Shown here: one piece after another, positions 1 through 5,010 of the stretch
How positions within the stretch are numbered: position 1 is the first letter of the stretch
Layout of the letters: each line of letters opens with the position of its first letter
Origin: an uncultured Eubacterium sp.
GTDB lineage: Bacteria; Bacillota_A; Clostridia; Lachnospirales; Lachnospiraceae
Direction of reading: 5' to 3'
Assembly (NCBI GenBank): GCA_948759685.1
Contig: CAQBGY010000277.1
Coordinates: 1 to 5,109, forward strand
Length of the DNA: 5,109 nucleotides
Notes under the pieces: generated by a model
Told to the model about the DNA's origin: nothing
Databases searched by the model: none
The model's input: only the letters and a program-made list of their open reading frames with translations
Made by a program: the position numbers and the translations under genes

Positions 1-166
1 AGAATAGTATAGGTGATATGGGATTGAAAGTCAATAAAATTCTGTGGGAATCCGAATAAGAGTGAATTTCCAAGTCATTTCCCTTAGCTGCCTGCGGAAA
101 TGGCAGACCTCCGCATATGGCGGTTGAAGCCCATAGTACGGCGGTTTCACTATTTATTTTCATAAA

Positions 167-298
167 TCACTGCATAATGTTCACTGCGGAGGTCAGATCC
201 AGGTTGCCAGTTGGCTCATCAGTAAAAATAATTTCCGGATCATTTGACGATGCCTTGGCTATGGCGACCCTTTGTTTTCCCTGCCGGAAACAACTCAG
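167..298 (-). pseudogene. ABC-transporter ATPase remnant (MacB/LolD-like fragment)
   Basis: The minus-strand frame reads [15 protein letters not shown], then [15 protein letters not shown], and stops at TGA (167-169). This matches the signature-to-D-loop block of MacB/LolD-type ATPases (LSGGQQQRVAIARA...[15 protein letters not shown]). Walker B with its catalytic Glu (TDEP) and the D-loop are intact. The LSGGQ signature is damaged: the glycines are gone and extra residues are present. No Walker A or Q-loop precedes it and the H-loop does not follow, so only about 39 of roughly 225 residues remain. The same frame is open back to an ATG at 328-326, but that extension does not look like an ABC protein. 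The fragment lies downstream of, and on the same strand as, the LytTR/DUF3021 operon, where an exporter would be expected. It cannot encode a working ATPase. Confidence 0.82.
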
Positions 299-330
299 GG
301 AGCAAAGTATCCATTTCGTATTTATCATAA

Positions 331-639
331 TCAACTAAATAGAACTGGGGGCAATCCGTTTTCTGGCATTAAAAATGCAAAATAGGTAAATGCTACAAAA
401 CATAATGTTGCAAATAGTAAGCCGATTTTGCCAACAATGGGTGTTTTGTACTTTGCAGAAAACAATCCAATATTAAGAGCAAACGAAATAACACAAAGTA
501 CTACATCCAAAACAAAATTAATAATGACAGCGCTTTTGCTGCCCATAAAGCCTAAAGTGAAAAATGCCAATATAAACAGTCCGTAATTTACACATATCCA
601 AGTGATTATTTGTTTTGATGACAGATTAAATTTCTTCAT
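331..639 (-). CDS. Small three-helix membrane protein, unknown function
   Basis: Encodes 102 residues starting [10 protein letters not shown]. The ATG at 637-639 is preceded by GGAGG with a 6-base spacer. A longer in-frame start at 687 has no such site and lies deep inside the upstream gene, so it is rejected. Three hydrophobic segments are visible at about residues 11-32, 36-60 and 68-91. The loops are short, with a positively charged N-terminus and a short polar tail ([12 protein letters not shown]). It overlaps the 3' end of the DUF3021 gene by 14 bases, and its Shine-Dalgarno lies inside that gene, so translation is probably coupled. I do not recognise a family. Its position in a LytTR operon suggests an accessory membrane component, or a target co-expressed with the regulator. 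No catalytic motif is seen. Confidence 0.75.
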   Translation of the reverse strand: MKKFNLSSKQIITWICVNYGLFILAFFTLGFMGSKSAVIINFVLDVVLCVISFALNIGLFSAKYKTPIVGKIGLLFATLCFVAFTYFAFLMPENGLPPVLFS

Positions 640-1102
640 GATTAACCTCCTCGCCAACTCCAATAGCCTGCCTAATTTCATCGACATCGCATTTCAACTT
701 CACTAATCCAATCATGAATAAAAGGAGCGAAACAATAGTAATAATGATTATATAGCTGAATATGCCTATAAAAACATGCTTAAACCATTGTCCTGTCCAC
801 GCCAATGGCAACATCCCGACAGTTAGCGAAACTAAATAGCCTACTGCTTGTTTTGCTGGCTCAAGTTCAACATTCTCGCTAAACAAATACGCAATACCGC
901 AGGCTAATCCAAGCCAAGTAAATGTTGCTATCTGAGCAATGGTTGCAAACATTTCGTTGCTGTATTTATTTGCCAAAGCAGGAAGAGTAAAATAGAAATC
1001 TCCTGTGTTCATCCGCAATGAAACAACGATTGAAAACAGCAAATATGCAAAACACCCAAGCAGAAAACCTACTGTTCCAAACTTCAAAGCTTTCTTTTTC
1101 AA
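626..1102 (-). CDS. DUF3021-family four-helix membrane protein, probable partner of the LytTR regulator
   Basis: Encodes 158 residues starting at a TTG (MKKKALKFGT). Four membrane helices are visible at about residues 9-29, 51-73, 84-101 and 109-133, followed by a charged cytoplasmic tail (KLKCDVDEIRQAIGVG). Length, helix layout and position directly after a LytTR gene fit DUF3021. Membrane proteins paired with stand-alone LytTR regulators act as inhibitors in the characterised Streptococcus LytTR systems (HdrRM, BrsRM); the same role here is inference. The start is set by GAGGTG (1108-1113) five bases ahead of the TTG. That Shine-Dalgarno includes the last bases of the regulator's TGA stop, so terminating ribosomes can reload, which would keep regulator and antagonist in proportion. 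The family call comes from pattern recognition and context, not a profile search. Confidence 0.82.
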   Translation of the reverse strand: MKKKALKFGTVGFLLGCFAYLLFSIVVSLRMNTGDFYFTLPALANKYSNEMFATIAQIATFTWLGLACGIAYLFSENVELEPAKQAVGYLVSLTVGMLPLAWTGQWFKHVFIGIFSYIIIITIVSLLLFMIGLVKLKCDVDEIRQAIGVGEEVNHEEI

Positions 1103-1107
1103 AATAT

Positions 1108-1114
1108 CACCTCA
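1108..1114 (-). promoter_or_regulatory. Shine-Dalgarno overlapping the LytTR stop codon
   Basis: TGAGGTG combines the TGA stop of the LytTR gene (1112-1114) with the ribosome binding site of the DUF3021 gene, five bases before its TTG start (1100-1102). The arrangement supports translational coupling of regulator and membrane partner. Confidence 0.75.
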
Positions 1115-1561
1115 TATTCCTAAAGATTTTTTGATTTTCGGGATATATCTCCTCGAAACATAGGTTTGTGTATTATCTTCAAAGCGAATACAAATCCTTC
1201 CAATTATGCTTAAATCAATATCCCGAATTTTTTTGACATTTACGATTTCTGAATTAGAGATACGGAGAAACTGTTTTTTGTCGAGAGCCGCTTCCAATTC
1301 ATGCAATCTGTGCCGTATGACAAACTCGCCTTGACATGTTTGAATGTAGACCTTTTGATTTCCTGTATATATTCGGAAAACATCCGTCACATTTACAATC
1401 TTAACTATATCATCTTTGTATGCTGTTAGTGTCTCAAGGCTCTTTTTATCGAACTCTACAATATGCTCATAAAGAGCATTGACTGTCCTGCTTTGTTCAT
1501 GTGCTGTGATTAGAACTTCTATTTCCTCTACGGAACGGTCTATGTTTATCCCAACTTTCAA
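1112..1561 (-). CDS. LytTR-family DNA-binding transcriptional regulator without receiver domain
   Basis: Encodes 149 residues starting at TTG (MKVGINIDRS). The LytTR domain occupies about residues 48-147: an opening strand (DDIVKIVNVTDVFRIYTG), strand pairs (KVYIQTCQGEFVIRHRLHEL), the family hallmark around FLRISNSEIVNVKKI (residues 98-112), and the closing segment ending in SRRYIPKIKKSLG. Residues 1-47 are a short lead with no receiver-type Asp pocket, so this is not a two-component response regulator. Such stand-alone LytTR proteins bind paired direct repeats and are usually controlled by a co-encoded membrane protein, here the DUF3021 product. AAGGAGGT (1568-1575) precedes the TTG with a 6-base gap, and no better in-frame ATG exists. 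It is probably the first gene of a three-gene operon read from the promoter at 1587-1614. Target genes are unknown; autoregulation is typical of the family. Confidence 0.93.
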   Translation of the reverse strand: MKVGINIDRSVEEIEVLITAHEQSRTVNALYEHIVEFDKKSLETLTAYKDDIVKIVNVTDVFRIYTGNQKVYIQTCQGEFVIRHRLHELEAALDKKQFLRISNSEIVNVKKIRDIDLSIIGRICIRFEDNTQTYVSRRYIPKIKKSLGI

Positions 1562-1567
1562 AATGTC

Positions 1568-1575
1568 ACCTCCTT
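1568..1575 (-). promoter_or_regulatory. Strong Shine-Dalgarno fixing the TTG start of the LytTR gene
   Basis: AAGGAGGT is close to a full anti-Shine-Dalgarno complement and ends six bases before the TTG at 1559-1561. No ATG lies in frame nearby, so this site decides the start. Confidence 0.8.
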
Positions 1576-1586
1576 ATCTGTTCTCA

Positions 1587-1614
1587 AGTATATCATCCGC
1601 GTTTTCAAAATCAA
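1587..1614 (-). promoter_or_regulatory. Predicted promoter of the LytTR operon
   Basis: On the minus strand a -35 TTGATT (1609-1614) and a -10 TATACT (1587-1592) are separated by 16 bases. An extended -10 dinucleotide (TGA, 1593-1595) directly abuts the -10. Transcription would start near 1580, leaving a leader of only about 20 bases that carries the AAGGAGGT site. The -35 overlaps the stop codon of the broken flavoprotein gene. No clear LytTR-type paired repeat was identified by eye. Confidence 0.55.
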
Positions 1615-1898
1615 TGATACGGCTGTATATGGTAGTGAATTTGCGATGGACGGCAAAGCCGCTTTGCAAACATCATTCCCCTGTTCTCTATCAGGATACA
1701 CATGGCAGATTCCGGCACGGCCTCCCCGAAATACTTCTTTACAAGCTCCATTGATTTCTTTATCAGCACGCCCGAACAGGACTTGTACCTGGGCATTCTG
1801 AATTTTTCCACCAAGAGAACCTTATAACCTTTTTCTGCTAAAACCTTGGCAGCCGTGCATCCCGCCGACCCCGCCCCGACCACCATCACGTCATACAT
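1611..1898 (-). pseudogene. Truncated FAD-dependent oxidoreductase (geranylgeranyl-reductase/FixC-like N-terminus)
   Basis: The ATG at 1896-1898 opens a 95-residue frame starting MYDVMVVGAGSAGCTAAKVL. It contains the Rossmann dinucleotide-binding GxGxxG (GAGSAG, residues 8-13) and the acidic end of strand 2 (LLVEK, residues 28-32), followed by MPRYKSCSGVLIKKS. This pattern is typical of geranylgeranyl-reductase-like flavoproteins, which are normally about 350-400 residues. Similarity seems to run to about residue 77 (ENRGMMF). The last 18 residues (AKRLCRPSQIHYHIQPYH) look unrelated and end at TGA (1611-1613). FAD isoalloxazine and substrate domains are absent, so it should not be a working enzyme. 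Its promoter and start region remain intact, so a short peptide could still be made. A perfect palindrome lies at the break point (1653-1667). Subfamily assignment is tentative; the Rossmann call is secure. Confidence 0.8.
1653..1667. repeat. Perfect short palindrome at the flavoprotein break point
   Basis: Arms GCAAAGC and GCTTTGC flank a single central base. It sits where the flavoprotein's recognisable sequence ends, so it may mark the deletion or rearrangement joint. It may also be chance. Confidence 0.5.
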
Positions 1899-1974
1899 CC
1901 GTATATCACCCTTTCCGCTGTTTCCTATTACTTCGGCAGAAAACCGTTCCCGCTAAAGCAAAAGCATCCACTGA

Positions 1975-2003
1975 ATTATACCATAAAAATTTTCTGTTTT
2001 TCA
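1975..2003 (-). promoter_or_regulatory. Predicted promoter of the truncated flavoprotein gene
   Basis: On the minus strand, a consensus -10 TATAAT (1975-1980) is preceded by an extended TGG (1981-1983). A weak -35 TGAAAA (1998-2003) lies 17 bases upstream. The start would be about 70 bases ahead of the ATG at 1898. The perfect extended -10 makes this the strongest promoter seen in the left half. Confidence 0.6.
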
Positions 2004-2044
2004 CCCGATGGCACGAAAGGACTATTTTTCGGGAGTGGAAAGCA

Positions 2045-2071
2045 AAAAAGGGCCATTGAACACCCCTTTTT
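2045..2071. terminator. Bidirectional intrinsic terminator
   Basis: AAAAAGGG (2045-2052) and CCCTTTTT (2064-2071) form an 8-bp stem around an 11-base loop. Pyrimidine/T-rich sequence follows on both strands (TTTTTCTTGTTT on plus, CCCTTTTTTGCTTT on minus). It lies between the repeat array and the flavoprotein promoter. The nuclease operon has no convincing terminator right after its last gene, so leftward transcripts could cross the array and stop here. That use is inference. Confidence 0.6.
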
Positions 2072-2111
2072 CTTGTTTATCATTTATCCATTAAGTTTTT
2101 ACCGTTTTTCT

Positions 2112-2220
2112 CATATACAAACACGGAAACTATGTATATTATCACGGAAACCCTTGTATTATCACGAAAACTCCCTGTCAGTTTCCGTGATAATACAGGC
2201 AGTTTCCGTGTTTGTATATG
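2112..2220. repeat. Nested long palindrome formed by the first five array sites
   Basis: A perfect 20-bp inverted pair (2112-2131 with 2201-2220) encloses a perfect 15-bp pair (2137-2151 with 2181-2195). Both are centred on position 2166, so together they form one 40-base-arm palindrome interrupted by five unpaired bases per arm. The middle site (2156-2172) lies in the loop and can instead pair with 2180-2196, giving a stem of 18 positions with one mismatch (2155-2172 with 2180-2197) and a 7-base loop. The two folds exclude each other. DNA cruciform or RNA hairpin formation is possible. Confidence 0.8.
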
Positions 2221-2302
2221 GGTTTTGCCTGCGAGTATCGACTTTTGCGTGATAGTATCGAGTTTTGCCTGCGAGTATCCGAGTTTCCGTGATAATAACC
2301 GA

Positions 2303-2336
2303 CTTTTGCCTACGAGTATATACTATCAGGCAAAAG
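2303..2336. repeat. Head-to-head palindrome closing the left array
   Basis: The last forward site and the single reverse site abut without a spacer. Fourteen of 17 positions pair around the centre at 2319/2320: CTTTTGCCT with AGGCAAAAG, and AGTAT with ATACT. It marks the right edge of the clean array. Confidence 0.75.
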
Positions 2337-2492
2337 AACCCCGGAACAAAAGTTCGTACCCACACTAATGTAAAAATACCCTTAAAAGCACACGGAAATA
2401 ATGTAACTCTGGAATCTATGTAGTGCCAAAAGTGCCGTGTTTACGGGCTTTGTGGGCTTTCCGTGTCTGTATCTGCCGGGGAAGGAGACACC
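2337..2492. other. Gene-free spacer with decayed array units
   Basis: No gene is supported here. GCTTTCCGTGTCTGTAT (2456-2472) matches the AGTTTCCGTGTTTGTAT class at all but a few bases. Partial cores occur at 2435-2442 (CCGTGTTT) and near 2391 (CACGGAAAT). A direct repeat GGGCTTT-GT-GGGCTTT lies at 2445-2460. The array therefore seems to have extended further right and decayed. Confidence 0.5.
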
Positions 2493-2546
2493 TTGACAAA
2501 ATATGACAATATCCCCCATATTTCAACAGCATTTTCAGACAAATAA
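2493..2546 (+). pseudogene. Possible amputated 5' end of a plus-strand gene
   Basis: AAGGAG (2482-2487) stands five bases before a TTG that opens MTKYDNIPHISTAFSDK and stops at TAA (2544-2546). The spacing is that of a genuine translation start, yet the frame has only 17 codons. It ends just where the AT-rich nuclease operon sequence begins. One reading is that the array once preceded a gene whose body was lost or displaced when the operon arrived. The KYDNIP opening resembles the start of some mobile-element primase-like proteins, but that is only an impression. It could also be a leader peptide or chance. A TTGACA hexamer overlaps the start, and an AAATATG/CATATTT inverted repeat lies at 2499-2523. 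Confidence 0.3.
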
Positions 2547-2572
2547 ATACATATTATTTACTTATTATCGCC

Positions 2573-3415
2573 TTATTCTAATTTTCCCTTTTTACCTACG
2601 AATCCTCCGCCACATTCTATTGACTTTTCTTTAATTTTATAACCACCAAGTATCGTAATCCTATTATGTGGCATATACTCGTTATCTGTTCCCCTACAAC
2701 AAAACTTATATTTTTTTCCTGAACCGCAAGGACATTTATCATTTCTTCCTATATGCAAGAATTCCGGTTTCTTTTTTGTCATTTTCTCAACGTACCAAGG
2801 TATGTATGGTGACAATAGAGCTCCCATCAATTCATTTAAAACTGAATAATCATATTCTTGTCCTTCCATATGCATAACTGCATATCTATCAAAAGGCTTT
2901 CTAACAATTGCTGTACCAAGAAACTCAACATCAGTTACTACTCGTAGACATAGCTCTCCCATATATAATTTTCCTGGTTTATGATTACAGCCGCCTCTTA
3001 ATGAAAATTTTTTCCCACATATAGAACACTTTTCACTTTTAATAAGTGATTCTCTGCTCATATAGAGGTATTGAGGAAATGTTTTTTCATACTCCTTGAT
3101 AATCGTTTCTATGAACTGCAAATTATATAAATTATTTTCATATTCAAAATTCTCTCTTAGAAAGCAAAAGTCAATATCAATCTGATCTAATAATAGCCAA
3201 CCCTCAAAATATTTTCCAGCTTTCAATTCATTATACATAGAAATATATGTCTTTTGAATCTTATAAACTTCTTGCAAACACCATATCTCATTCGCCAGTT
3301 TTTCATTAGACTCTGAAACTGCTTTTTGTTTAATTATCTTTAATTCTTCTTCAATGCAATTTTTAAATTCTAAGTGTGGTTGTTGTAAGTATTCTTTTAT
3401 CTCATATAATTGCAT
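2573..3415 (-). CDS. SEC-C zinc-motif protein with an additional CxxC...CxH site
   Basis: Encodes 280 residues, last gene of the three-gene operon. A C-terminal SEC-C motif lies at about 224-240: RNDKCPCGSGKKYKFCC, with Zn ligands C228, C230, C239 and C240 (or an adjacent His-equivalent). A second likely zinc site is C130/C133 with C143/H145 (CSICGKKFSLRGGCNH), followed by LYMGELCLRVVTDVEFLGTAIV and a PWYVEKM segment. Residues 1-110 are largely helical, without motifs. SEC-C modules are small zinc folds known from SecA and many accessory proteins, where they mediate protein or nucleic-acid contacts; no catalytic residues are evident. The start ATG at 3413-3415 follows AGGGGT. That Shine-Dalgarno overlaps the TAG stop of the upstream gene (3424-3426), only eight bases away. 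About 40 residues follow the SEC-C motif. Cellular role unknown; an adaptor or regulator of the nuclease is a guess. Confidence 0.88.
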   Translation of the reverse strand: MQLYEIKEYLQQPHLEFKNCIEEELKIIKQKAVSESNEKLANEIWCLQEVYKIQKTYISMYNELKAGKYFEGWLLLDQIDIDFCFLRENFEYENNLYNLQFIETIIKEYEKTFPQYLYMSRESLIKSEKCSICGKKFSLRGGCNHKPGKLYMGELCLRVVTDVEFLGTAIVRKPFDRYAVMHMEGQEYDYSVLNELMGALLSPYIPWYVEKMTKKKPEFLHIGRNDKCPCGSGKKYKFCCRGTDNEYMPHNRITILGGYKIKEKSIECGGGFVGKKGKLE

Positions 3416-3423
3416 ATGTACCC

Positions 3424-3948
3424 CTACTTAAAAATTGTTTCATCTATTGTTTTCATAGTATTTTCAAAATTTTCGACACTTCCCTGATAATGAATCATTT
3501 TACTTTTCCCATTCTTTTCGACAATCACATTGACATCTGTATTTGTTTCTTTGGGTGATTTATTTGACTTCTTTAACTTATCGTATAAATAAGCCGCTAT
3601 TATACTTGTTGTAATCGGCCATACAGCCCACTGAACAATCATGGTGGCAATATATACAATATCAGCATGTAACTCTAACTTTATATAATTTTCGTCCGAA
3701 ATACAAATATCAACCTTTACATTTTTAGTTTCCTTTTCTTTCATAAATTCCAAAAATTCATCTGTACACTCTGGAAAAAATAATCCCTGTTTATCTCTAA
3801 AATTTTCATTTGGTATCAATAATATATTAGCAGACCTAATTTCTTCCTCATATTCTTTGGGCATATATTCTTTATTATAAATAGCCTCAAATCCTAATTC
3901 TGTATCCACCACCTCAATCATTTTTTCGATATCACTTTCGTGTTTCAT
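3424..3948 (-). CDS. Single-helix membrane protein of the nuclease operon, unknown function
   Basis: Encodes 174 residues from the ATG at 3946-3948 (MKHESDIEKM). An in-frame ATG five codons upstream (3961-3963) has no Shine-Dalgarno, whereas GGAGAA (3956-3961) stands seven bases before the chosen start. Residues 1-90 are soluble, acidic and mixed alpha/beta. One hydrophobic segment follows at about residues 95-121 (HADIVYIATMIVQWAVWPITTSIIAAYLY), closed by the basic YDKLKKSNKS. The C-terminal tail has a strand-strand-helix look (VNVIVEKNGKSKMIHY, then GSVENFENTMKTI). Small proteins with a beta-rich flank, one hydrophobic helix and such a tail accompany effectors in conflict operons; EACC1-like companions come to mind, but similarity is not demonstrated. 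It lies 20 bases after the nuclease stop and 8 before the SEC-C start, so co-expression is near certain. The role may be membrane tethering or sensing. Confidence 0.8.
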   Translation of the reverse strand: MKHESDIEKMIEVVDTELGFEAIYNKEYMPKEYEEEIRSANILLIPNENFRDKQGLFFPECTDEFLEFMKEKETKNVKVDICISDENYIKLELHADIVYIATMIVQWAVWPITTSIIAAYLYDKLKKSNKSPKETNTDVNVIVEKNGKSKMIHYQGSVENFENTMKTIDETIFK

Positions 3949-3955
3949 AAATCTA

Positions 3956-3961
3956 TTCTCC
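3956..3961 (-). promoter_or_regulatory. Shine-Dalgarno that decides the start of the membrane protein gene
   Basis: GGAGAA with a 7-base spacer precedes the ATG at 3946-3948. It lies inside the longer alternative frame, whose ATG at 3961-3963 has only AT-rich sequence upstream. Confidence 0.65.
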
Positions 3962-3968
3962 ATTCATA

Positions 3969-4904
3969 CTAATTTATTTTCTCTGATAAACTTATTGCAT
4001 CCACATATATTCTTCCCATTGTTTGGGCCGCTTTAATTTTATTGTCAAGCATTTCCTTTAATGTATACATACCTTCTGTTATTGGAACTAAATCACCACC
4101 ATCCACTAAAATTGTTTGTATTGCTTTTCCTGTTGTCAATGCATGTACTGAGCCAGGAGAAAAACCATTTATAGATATGAACACTCCTCTTCCATGCATC
4201 TTTCCTTGTACCTTCGCAGCAAACTGATATAAACTATTAGACGCGCTCCAACTATCATGCCACTTTGCTTCAAATATATAGTGTTCACCATCATATTTAA
4301 AAGAACCATCAATCTGTTCTCCCACAATTTTAAATGGTTCTGTTACCTCTATTCCCGCATTTGTAAATAGCTTTCTTAAAAATTCCTCAAATAAATATCC
4401 ACGTCTCTGACTATTTATTTCTTTTCCATCCTTATCTTTACCACTAAATAAATTTATGAAAGTATCTTTTAATTCAACAATATTTACATTTATATCCTTC
4501 CGCTTTCTTTCAAGTTCATCTTGACGTTGCCTTTCCTGCTTTATTTTATGATCCCTAATTTCTTGCAATTGCTTTAGATGTATGATATTTCTTTTTGCTT
4601 CATCTTCATCCAACTTATTCAAATTTTTAAAATAATATGGGTCAAAGTAGTCCCATTCCGTCAGTTGCTTTAACATTGCCCGAAATTGTCCTATGCCTAA
4701 ATCACTTCGTTTCTCTAAATTGGCAAAAACAGTGTCTACTATCTTAGCTCTTGGAAGTTCTTTATATTCACTTTCCATTATTAAATCCTTAGAAGTACAA
4801 CTGGCATTCTTGAAAAAATCTATTATATCTTTTTTAGGCCAAAAAATAGATAAAATACAGCCTTTCATGCAATCTTTTATATCTTTAGGAAAAGTGTTCT
4901 GCAT
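3969..4904 (-). CDS. PD-(D/E)XK (Mrr-like) restriction endonuclease-family protein
   Basis: Encodes 311 residues, first gene of the operon. Residues 1-110 form an uncharacterised helical domain (KDCMKGCILSIFWPKKDIIDFF; FRAMLKQLTEWDYFDPYYF). Residues 105-140 are highly charged and probably coiled-coil (LKQLQEIRDHKIKQERQRQDELERKRK). The nuclease fold covers about 165-275: first helix RRGYLFEEFLRKLF with E173/E174, catalytic D199 in EQIDGSF, and E212/K214 in YIFEAKW, giving the D-x12-E-x-K pattern. A conserved-looking Q227 and the GRGVFISINGFSP strand follow. Mrr-like enzymes cut DNA and are widespread in restriction and phage-defence loci. No methyltransferase accompanies it, so modification-dependent or effector-type action is more likely than type II restriction; that is inference. 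GGGGGT precedes the ATG with a rather long 10-base gap. The gene is AT-rich relative to the left part of the window, consistent with transfer. Confidence 0.88.
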   Translation of the reverse strand: MQNTFPKDIKDCMKGCILSIFWPKKDIIDFFKNASCTSKDLIMESEYKELPRAKIVDTVFANLEKRSDLGIGQFRAMLKQLTEWDYFDPYYFKNLNKLDEDEAKRNIIHLKQLQEIRDHKIKQERQRQDELERKRKDINVNIVELKDTFINLFSGKDKDGKEINSQRRGYLFEEFLRKLFTNAGIEVTEPFKIVGEQIDGSFKYDGEHYIFEAKWHDSWSASNSLYQFAAKVQGKMHGRGVFISINGFSPGSVHALTTGKAIQTILVDGGDLVPITEGMYTLKEMLDNKIKAAQTMGRIYVDAISLSEKIN

Positions 4905-4943
4905 AAAAACTCATACCCCCTAACTTAACAGCTTTTGTACTTT

Positions 4944-4952
4944 ACTATATCA
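4944..4952 (-). promoter_or_regulatory. Predicted extended -10 promoter of the nuclease operon
   Basis: On the minus strand TGA (4950-4952) abuts TATAGT (4944-4949), an extended -10. The -35 position (about 4967-4972, TACAAT) is poor, suggesting a weak or activated promoter. Transcription would start about 35 bases before the ATG. The repeat array at 5011-5107 lies directly upstream, so a protein bound there could control this promoter. Confidence 0.45.
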
Positions 4953-5010
4953 CAAATCCAGAATTAATTGTAGTAGTTCAATGCCAAGTTCATATGATTT
5001 AACAAAATTC

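Larger units (their letters stand above)
2112..2336. repeat. Left iteron-like array: eleven 17-bp sites at 20-21 bp spacing, mixed orientation
   Basis: The shared 17-mer is NKTTTSCSTRNNDRTAT. Reverse-oriented sites start at 2115, 2136, 2156 and 2320. Forward sites start at 2180, 2201, 2222, 2242, 2262, 2282 and 2303. Neighbouring same-orientation sites are 20 or 21 bases apart, two helical turns, so a bound protein would sit on one face of the DNA. Four classes occur: AGTTTCCGTGATAATA, AGTTTCCGTGTTTGTAT, GTTTTGCCTGCGAGTAT and CTTTTGCGTGATAGTAT. The regular phasing resembles replication iterons or recombinase/partition binding arrays. No candidate binding protein is encoded in the window. Two overlapping long reading frames through this DNA are repeat artefacts. 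Confidence 0.85.

Noticed and set aside
31..150. Minus-strand 39-codon frame from a GTG (VKPPYYGLQPPYAEVC...) in a GC-richer patch
   Set aside because: No Shine-Dalgarno lies before the GTG (AT-rich upstream), no family is recognised, and the block contains short inverted repeats. It may be a dispersed repeat but cannot be supported as a gene.
117..338. Plus-strand 73-codon frame
   Set aside because: It is antisense to the ABC-transporter remnant, has no ribosome binding site, and has no recognisable protein content.
2132..2200. Invertible phase-variation switch between the perfect 20-bp inverted repeats
   Set aside because: The 69-base segment contains only further repeat units, with no promoter or coding end to switch, and no invertase is present. 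The array explanation is sufficient.
2112..2336. CRISPR array
   Set aside because: The units are contiguous variants with 3-4 base gaps, in both orientations, without unique spacers of 30 or so bases and without cas genes.
2132..2368. Opposing frames of 78 and 67 codons across the array
   Set aside because: Both are made of the repeated 20-21 bp units, which happen to stay open in both directions. Neither has a ribosome binding site.
2493..2522. Plus-strand promoter TTGACA with CATATT 18 bases on
   Set aside because: The -35 is perfect but the -10 matches only four of six, and it would fire into the antisense of the SEC-C gene. The TTGACA is more simply the start codon context of the short frame.
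2541..2563. AT-only stem (AAATAAATA with TATTTACTT) just after the SEC-C gene as a terminator
   Set aside because: The stem has almost no G-C pairs and no following T-run on the minus strand, so an intrinsic terminator is not supported. The hairpin at 2045-2071 is a better candidate.
3949..3963. Upstream start at 3963 for the membrane protein gene (five extra residues)
   Set aside because: No Shine-Dalgarno precedes this ATG, while GGAGAA is properly placed for the ATG at 3948.
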